64,000 bases of DNA, taken from Agapanthus africanus (lineage: Eukaryota > Streptophyta > Magnoliopsida > Asparagales > Amaryllidaceae). The stretch spans positions 634,996,189 through 635,060,188 of the forward strand of contig CM057338.1 in the NCBI GenBank assembly GCA_030015575.1, written 5' to 3'. The translations under genes and the position numbers were made by a program. This document shows, piece after piece, positions 56,840 through 64,000 of the stretch; position 1 is the first letter of the stretch, and the number at the start of each line of letters is the position of its first letter. Under the pieces are notes generated by a model. It was not told where the DNA came from, did no database searches, and was given only the letters and a program-made list of their open reading frames with translations.

Positions 56840-59111
56840 TGTTGGAGATAGTGCCCTCAGAGTCAATTATTAGGTCACAGGTACGTGATTGTAATGATTG
56901 AGGGAGGACCTATCCCCGTAGGACAGTCTTACTCGAGATGATAGTATGCTATCTGGTTTACCTTTATCATCGTGTACTGTTTTAGGTGACATGACACGTC
57001 GCTATTACACGTTGATAGAGCCCCTAGGATTCTTGCTTGACCACCAGCAGTATGAGGGCGATCATATAAGTGGGAGCTGGGGGTCTACAAGCATATCCTT
57101 AAAAGGTCCCTAGTCGTGGGAGTTTCGAGACTGGGCATCGATACTCCATTAGTAGACTAGTGTATACAGTCGAGACCCCGACGAGGGGCGGTGGCCGGTC
57201 TCACAAGCCACTGGTGTCAGTTGGATCACCTAAGATGTATACAGGTGCTCATTGGGTTATGAGTACACCGGACAGGACTCGCCGGGAACATGCTAGTTGG
57301 TCATATACCAGACGTCAGATGGCAGTTCCCTGGTGACATGTGTGCAGGTTAGTTCATCGACCTGGGGATCGTCATTTGTCTCGTGTGAGTTCCCACTGTA
57401 CTTTGATTACTACCCTACCACGGCTCAATGGAGTCGTGCAAACAGGTTTTAGTTGGGTGCAGTCCCGAGCCACATGGAGGCAGTGAGCGTATCTTCAGGG
57501 GTTCGTCTCTCCCGGTATTGGGGGTGAGGTCGTGCTGTGTCTAGGAGAGCCATTACACGAAGCCCTCGGCCGAGGCAAGGAGATTTACTGGTAGGTATTC
57601 CAGTAGTATCTCAGGGTGTTCTGGGCTACACTCCGACACGACTTGTACCGCTTTTGGGGGTCTGACTTTTACCAACCCCCTAGGCCCGCCATGCGATGCT
57701 CATAGACGAACGGACCGGACTGCACGGATATTGTCACTGACAGGCTCAGTTGGGTGTCGGGGTGAGCTTCCTCATCGACGTCCCATTTGGTCAGCACCTG
57801 ATAGCCCGTCACGTATTGGCTTATACCTCTGACGTGCTAGTGGTTAAATCCACAACCAAGGTGTTGACGAGTCTTTAGAGTCCCCCACATTCAGTTACTC
57901 AGCTTTCGGGCGAAAGGTTGTAGAGGCCGTATGGAGATATGGCAAGGTCCGATCAGATACGTGCGGTATTGCACGGATCAGGATCGGACAGTTTGTACTA
58001 TAGGCCGTATGGTTATATGGCAGGGTTCGATCAGATACGTGCGGTATTGCACGGATCAGGATCGAACAGACATTACTGGCCGGTTTTGGTATAAGCCGGA
58101 TCCTGGTATAGTACAGTGTAGTTTTTGTCTCATTGCATTTGTATTTCGGTCGAAATACAGATGCGGGTGTGTATGCACAGTATCGGGGTTTTCCTGTAAT
58201 TTATTACGGGACCAGTTTTTTGGAGTTGCCAGTTTGCTTTCCGTTTCGGCCAATTTCCATTGTTCCGTTCATTGGCCGAAGATTGGTGGAGGAGGGCTTA
58301 TTTGCATTGTTGCAAATAGGCATTTGTGGAGGGGGTCTTTTGCTTATTGCAATGTCATGATCACTTGACTTTTTGACTTCATCATGGTTGCTCCATACCT
58401 TGACTTCTTGTTATGATGGCATGACTTTTGTGGACATGATTGTTGATGATGAGAGATGATTGTTTGTTGAGTGTGGGTTTTATTTTGTGATGATTCCTTT
58501 TGCATGATAGCCCTCTCTCTCTCTCTCTCCATGGGATTATGGGATGGCTCTCTTATTCTATCACCTCTCTCTCATTCTCACTCACTTCCCCACCAAGAGA
58601 GGCCGGCCAAATTAGGCAAGGGCTGTCCAAGTTTTTGAGTGTGGAAATCTTGTTCATTTCATGCTCCAAAAACCCCCCAAGTTCCTCCACATAGTTCTTG
58701 TTTCATCCCTCCACCAAAAGGCAATTCCGGTAACCCCAAAATGAGACAAATAGTTCACTACATATTCTACAGCGAACCTTGGGCACGTCGAGTAGCCGGC
58801 TTCGTGCCCGAGTTGCCTCGGCATTGAGGTGGGAGCCCGTAAATAAAGTAGGCGATGTGGTGCACTTCCGGCGACGAGGAGGAGACGGGACTTTTCCGCA
58901 GGAGATCGGGACCATGACGAGAAGACCGGAGGACTTGGATCGTCGGTATATCTCTTTCCCATCTTTTAGTTAGCTTAGACTAGTTAATGGTTTCGATCCG
59001 GGTGTTTAGTGCGCGGTGGTGCCGGTTTGCTAAGCCCGCAAAATTTAAGTTTTTCACCGCTTCCGCATTCCGGCGTCGGATTGACGGCCGGGGCGCCGCC
59101 GTGCACTTACA
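56840..59111 (+). mobile_element. Copia C 3' LTR
   Basis: 2272 bp, near-identical to 48839-51107. Differences seen by eye include a CT-run length change and one extra C in a C-run. It ends CACTTACA and is followed by LARD B LTR sequence (gtaacgatatac). Confidence 0.9.
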
Positions 59112-61842
59112 GTAACGATATACTTTTATATGTTATTATGAGATATGAACACCTAGTAAGCGAAGCCTTAGGAGGTTATGGGTTTAGGGTTAGCGAGAAT
59201 TGAAGAAAGGACTTTAGCGGATTTCTTAGTCACGAAACCCTAGAGTAAGGATTTGCATACACGCACCCCCACACACTTGCAAGCATTTTAGTACTTGTGC
59301 GTAAATGGGATATGTATATATTTATATACACATAGGTATGGGACTATATATATACTTATACCTATACATGGATAATAAGGATAGTTGGGGATGAGTCGAT
59401 GAGTTTGGGCATGATGCCACGAGATTGGTGATATGATTTGGATCGTATTACGAGATACGAAATGTGATGATAGCGTATCGGCAAGCGATGTGTTCCATAC
59501 ACATGCATTTTTATATATGTTGATGATATTAGTAGTGTACTAGACTTAGATCAGTACCCCTACCCACGATATGTGATGATGTGGATACCAGATGAATAAT
59601 AAGATAAATGTGATATTGATCCGCACCTAATTTGGGATGCCGTACGATCTATTTACCGTACGAGCTATATATTGATGATAGATCCACACTCATGATTTGA
59701 GGATGTCATATCAGATGGTGTATCATATGAGATACTATTGAGGTGGGATCACCGACTATTATATAAACAGATATTTATCGACTCAGATGTAGGTGGTTTC
59801 CGTACCCCTTTCGATTGGTTGTTAGTTAGACCTGTAGTTTACCTAGTAGATGTCAGACTGGACCCGAGTCATACCTATTTTCAAAACTGACGAAATCATG
59901 AGAATTTTAAAGACATACCAAGGGATACAACGGATATTTTAAAAGACGTATCATTCCTTAAAAACACCGTAGTCCTTATTTTCAAACACCACGATTCGTA
60001 ATATTTCAAACAACAAAACGGTATAACACATGTATAGTAAGGTAGATTCCTTGTCGTCACGTTATTATTCATGTTCCGCACATTATTGTTGTATTTACTA
60101 TTCATTTTCCTTATTATGTTGTTATCACCTCATTGCATGTTATTGGGTACGTAGTAATTATGAAACAATACTGTTAGGACATCAGCACCTTTACCGATGA
60201 CGCGTATGCTCCACGTACACTCGCTTGCCGGCTCACAAACATCTTCATAGGAATTGCCATGTCACGTACACTTTAGAAAATACTTTTTCAGTGACATAGC
60301 TTGCTAGCTGATAGTTGTAATATGTTATAGTTTTCATTTGCTAGTTTAATTATTGCAATCAATACATGATATCAGATGCATCCATATATTCATTGGTTAT
60401 GCAGTATTATGGAGATTTATCCCGGTATTCACTGTTTATTGGTATCATGATTTTGATGATTTCGGATTTACATGAGATTTCTGGATTTGGGGGAAACCGC
60501 AAGAATTTAATAAAAGCTTAGTATCATCATTTTTAAAATGCAAATTGCGGTTTTCTCGTGATGCAAATTGCTTTTGGATTTGGAAACCCGATTCGAGGAG
60601 TTGGATGAACCGTCTCGGGTATATGGTGGGCCCGGTATGGTACCCCGGGGCAAGAAGCTCGAGTTGTATTCGATGAGCCTGGCAGGGGAGCACTACCTAC
60701 CGGTGATATTATTTGGACTCGTCGGTTATCCAGAGGATACCGACCGGAGTCATGAGATGGATATAGGCTGATCCGTTCTTCCGGGGCCGGCGGGCCGATC
60801 CCGCAGATGATACGGATGCCTGAGATATTGATATTTGAGATTTGAGATTGAGATTTGAGATATTGAGATTTGATACTGAGATACTGAGACTTATGTTTTG
60901 TGTCGATACTTGACACTGATTGCTCTATTGCATTCATTGATGATACTTAATTGATATACATATAGAAATCTCATTGATTAAATAAAACAGTTGACTCACT
61001 CATGATATATTATGTTTCCATTCGTAATGCATTCATATATCATATATAACTGATATGTTGCTATCTGAGGCACTGACACGAGCACGTGGTATTGCACTTA
61101 TATGTAGATGGATCAGGATATTATTTGAATATATGACCTAGGATAGCGTTATGCATGCGATTTCTACTCGTAGACGTTTTCTACTCACGAGTTGACAACT
61201 CACCCCCGTTGTGCCACAGTTCCTTGCATGTTTTGCCGTACAGGTTTCGTTGCGGTTTTGCTGGCACACTGTTCCTTCCGGGTGATTTCTTTGGTAGGTG
61301 GGTTCTTTGCATCAGGACCACCATTGTTTATTTATTATTTTTGTTGTATCTAGAAACTCCATCAACCAGATTGTATACTTGAGAGAGATAGAAGACTAGA
61401 TTTGTTATTATTTCGACCTTAGAGTCGCACGTTGTGGTATTCTTGGGTTTTCTTGATGTTTTGAGTTTCTTTTGAGTTTTGATCCTCGCACTTCGGCTTT
61501 GTATATTATTGCTTGCGTGGTTGTGACCGTCGATTGACGAAGAGCTAGCGCCCGCTTGGGGATGCCTTTTTGTTTCATTTCGTATATTATTCATGTTGTA
61601 TCCCGTTTGGGGTCAGTATTTACAAAGGAGACTCTACCGAAATTTTCAGAAAATACTTAAGATTTTAAAAATACATACTTCGGCCTATGTTGATCAAAAC
61701 TACCTGCTTTAAATTGGTTTTTCCTTCACTCTACTCTTCTTTGGTTTTGATTTCTGGGTTTTGGCTTACTTAGATTGCGTACGCCTCGAAACGTTTCATA
61801 ATTTAAGTGCCGGTCATGCTCTGTACTTTTCGGGTCGTGACA

Positions 61843-64000
61843 AAGTTAGTATCAGAGCGTTAGGTTTTTCCTTCGGAGTGTAGGATGACCCTTGGTTGAT
61901 GGAGTAGGTGACTCAAGTAGAGTGACGTATCGTGTGTATATTCCGCGGCATACTTACGATGCGATACTACACTTAAGAAGCCTTAAGATGTACATTTCTT
62001 TGCACAGTATTATATTCATTCCTATGATCCAGACTCATCAGTACCAGTTATGGTTTTGTTACCACGGTTACACGGGCAGAGAGATACGGCTAGTGTTGCG
62101 TCAGCATGAGTTCGTCATGGAGAGATACGGCTAGTGTTGCGTCAGCATGAGTTCGTCATGGACGAGGACTGACCGGGACGTGATTCCAGGGACATACGAT
62201 TGCATAGAGGCGTCGGTTCATTGTGTTTTCGCGCCACGAGCGTTTGATGGATCGCTTTTATGAGATTTCTCGGACATGCAGATCAGCACCAGAGGATAGG
62301 GCCACTGCAAGGGGCCAGCCAGGATGTGATGACTGTTAATGCATCATGTTTTGATGTTTGAGGCACTGTTCAGCGTGCGGACAGAAGATTCAGATGTTGC
62401 TGCGACTGACGAGATATCGCCCCAGAAAATTGGAGCTATGCCGCATGAGTTATACTTCGAGATATGATAGAAGATCGCTAGTCACCAAAGATGAAGGACT
62501 AGGACATATGATTTATTGCCTACCCCGATGCGAGGTCATCAGATGTATTGATTCTAGCTAGAGGCGACTTCACGCTGATATGTTGAGAGTCGATAGAGAC
62601 GATCGAATGTCAGGAACCCATTTTCCATGTTTAAAGTATTCGGAAAACAATGCAAGCAATTCTACAGACCCTCTAGAAGAATGAAACCCTAACTCGATTT
62701 AATGACCATGGAACGCCGGTGAACCTTAGGGTTTGCGGCAGTTTAGCGGTGCCATTAGTGAGGCTTGGGTTTGCCCTTCTACGGTTGGTCCATAGGTGCT
62801 GTGGCATATATTCGATACTATTAAACTGTACCCAAGATGTTGAGCTCTTGGGGGATTATGAGGTTTTGACAAATCGATCGGATGATTCGACTTCATTTGG
62901 ATATCAGGTGATGAGATGCATTGCTTGGGAGACTCCAGATACGAGTATAGCCATTGGAGCGCAGTCCATGCAGCCACGAAGAGATGAGTCCGAAGCAATC
63001 GACATTAGAGAAAAATGGAGTAAGAAGTTAGTACGAGATCTTGATGAGATGACGTTCCACTCCGCCGACATCAGAGATATGATACGCATGCAGAGGTGTT
63101 GTATATGGATATATCTTCCAGAAGAAGTCGTGATGAGTATGCAGCCGTTCCGAAACCAGATATAGATTTAGTAAGAGATGATAACTTCCGGGAAGTTCGG
63201 CAGGAACGAGATTTAGGAGTGACCCCGACAAGATCTTTCTGGAAATACTAAACGAGAAGACCTGGACCCAGGAGCGGTCATATGACGCACACCCAGTAGG
63301 CCAGAGTTCGGCATCGTCGAAGAGACATGTTATGAGTAACCATGATAGTTGACCAGAGATCTTTAGAGGATGTGTCAAAGCAGACTGCTTCCGTTATCGT
63401 TTCTATATTAGACCGTTAAGCCAAGGAGTTATGTACTTAGCAATCTGTAGTGAGAGACGAGAGCCTAAGGGTACTAGGCGACATGCCATCATCAGAAGGC
63501 AAGTAGATATCTTGCTCTGGCAGCATTGGATGCACCGACACCTTCTTGACTTTGAAGGACGGACATATCGACGACAATATTTATGATTTATGATTTTGTG
63601 ATTTACTATCACGTATCCGTCACTTTGGATTTCAGTATTTTGGGTGATTTATTTCATGATTGAGTTTTGATGACCGAGTTTCATGATATGTGATTTCATG
63701 CCTAGGGCATGTATATGATTTGACTTATGCTTTCGGCATACTTTTCATGCACTTCTAGTATTCGATTTGCTTTTGTGCATGCCGATGCACAGGATGGTGA
63801 TATTTTATACCCCGGTATACCTGATTGGGGTTTTGATTGAAATGGGTAGTATACCGTCGATTTCGAGTGTGATTCGATATTCGTTTTCATGCACATTGTG
63901 CACTTGATTTGGATTTTGCGCATACTTAAGGCACTTGATGCGATTTAGGTGCACAACAGATGCACTAAATCGAGATTTTTCGTGCATATCAGATGCACCT
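61843..64000 (+). mobile_element. LARD B primer site and interior (continues past window)
   Basis: After the LTR end come AAG and TTAGTATCAGAGC (61846-61858), one base off the iMet-type primer site. The interior aligns with the reverse complement of LARD A 9750 to ~7160, including the short frame MVDGVG...TYRVYIPRHTYD (61892-62134) and a GTGCAT-type hairpin series (63680-64000). A 36-bp tandem duplication (gagagatacggctagtgttgc) lies at about 62078-62160. No gag or pol motif recognised. Confidence 0.75.
63680..64000. repeat. Hairpin series in LARD B interior
   Basis: Short inverted repeats: CATGCC-tag-GGCATG (near 63698), TATGC-tttcg-GCATA (near 63727), GTGCATgccgATGCAC (near 63776), TACCCCGGTA (near 63810) and GTGCATatcagATGCAC at the window end. 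Equivalent to LARD A 7020-7610 but with different arms. Confidence 0.7.

Larger units (their letters stand above)
48839..59111 (+). mobile_element. Copia C: Ty1/copia element with near-identical LTRs and decayed interior
   Basis: LTRs 48839-51107 and 56840-59111 (TGTTGGAGATAG...CACTTACA) differ by about a dozen substitutions and two small indels, counted by eye (~0.5%). An iMet-type primer site is at 51109, a structured non-coding leader runs to about 53460, then heavily broken coding remnants to 56800, and a PPT precedes the 3' LTR. Copia identity rests on RT/RNase H remnants at 55780-56800. Broken in many places. It sits inside the LARD B LTR; I find no clear 5-bp target duplication. Confidence 0.85.
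46972..61842 (+). mobile_element. LARD B 5' LTR, split by Copia C
   Basis: It starts TGTAACGTTTTGAAA at 46972 and ends GGGTCGTGACA at 61842. Its two halves (46972-48838 and 59112-61842) together resemble the reverse complement of LARD A type L LTR (2226-6350), about 4.6 kb once the 10.3-kb Copia C is left out. Continuity across the insertion is visible against 4680-4950. It contains an ATG-poor pyrimidine-rich leader-like stretch (47380-47740) and a gagatttgagat minisatellite (60820-60890). Confidence 0.8.

Overview
The window is plant nuclear DNA made almost entirely of nested LTR retrotransposons. The evidence is Tat, Athila and Ty1/copia proteins, tRNA-iMet and tRNA-Asp type primer sites, a 5S rRNA-derived Cassandra-like element, and 5-bp target duplications. 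A large flowering-plant genome is most likely; I cannot name the species. I see no host gene, tRNA gene or CRISPR.

Layout. A Tat-lineage Ty3/gypsy element runs from the left edge to 43615. Its 5' LTR (1-1524, resuming at 13479-13818) is split by a 12-kb insertion: a Cassandra-like inverted repeat (1525-2221) beside a large gene-poor LTR element on the minus strand (LARD A, 2226-13473). Tat gag (about 14-17 kb) is split by a complete Athila element on the minus strand (17166-29184; 5-bp duplication GGTTC on both sides). Tat protease, RT, RNase H, archaeal-type RNase H and integrase follow (29.2-35.2 kb), then a 5.3-kb repeat-rich 3' region with an antisense gene, then the 3' LTR (40536-43615). 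The Tat element sits in the primer-binding site of an old Copia fragment (Copia D, 43616-46971). Copia D is cut on its right by a second LARD (LARD B, from 46972 past the window end), whose LTR is itself split by a young-looking Copia element (Copia C, 48839-59111).

Relative age. By eye the LTR pairs differ by about 3% (Tat), 1.7% (Athila) and 0.5% (Copia C), which agrees with the nesting order. LARD A does not fit: its two LTRs are far more different than the LTR it landed in.

Most interesting signal. The non-coding parts of several unrelated elements are built from tandem short hairpins in which the loop is conserved while the two arms change together and stay complementary. This occurs in the Copia C and D leaders, the Copia C LTR, the Tat 3' region, the Tat LTR, the Athila PPT region and the LARD interiors. 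It points either to selected RNA structures or to a DNA/reverse-transcription process that keeps palindromes perfect. The Tat LTR also has a dense G-box array upstream of its TATA box, and the Tat 3' region has an antisense gene with its own TATA box, start context and poly(A) signal.
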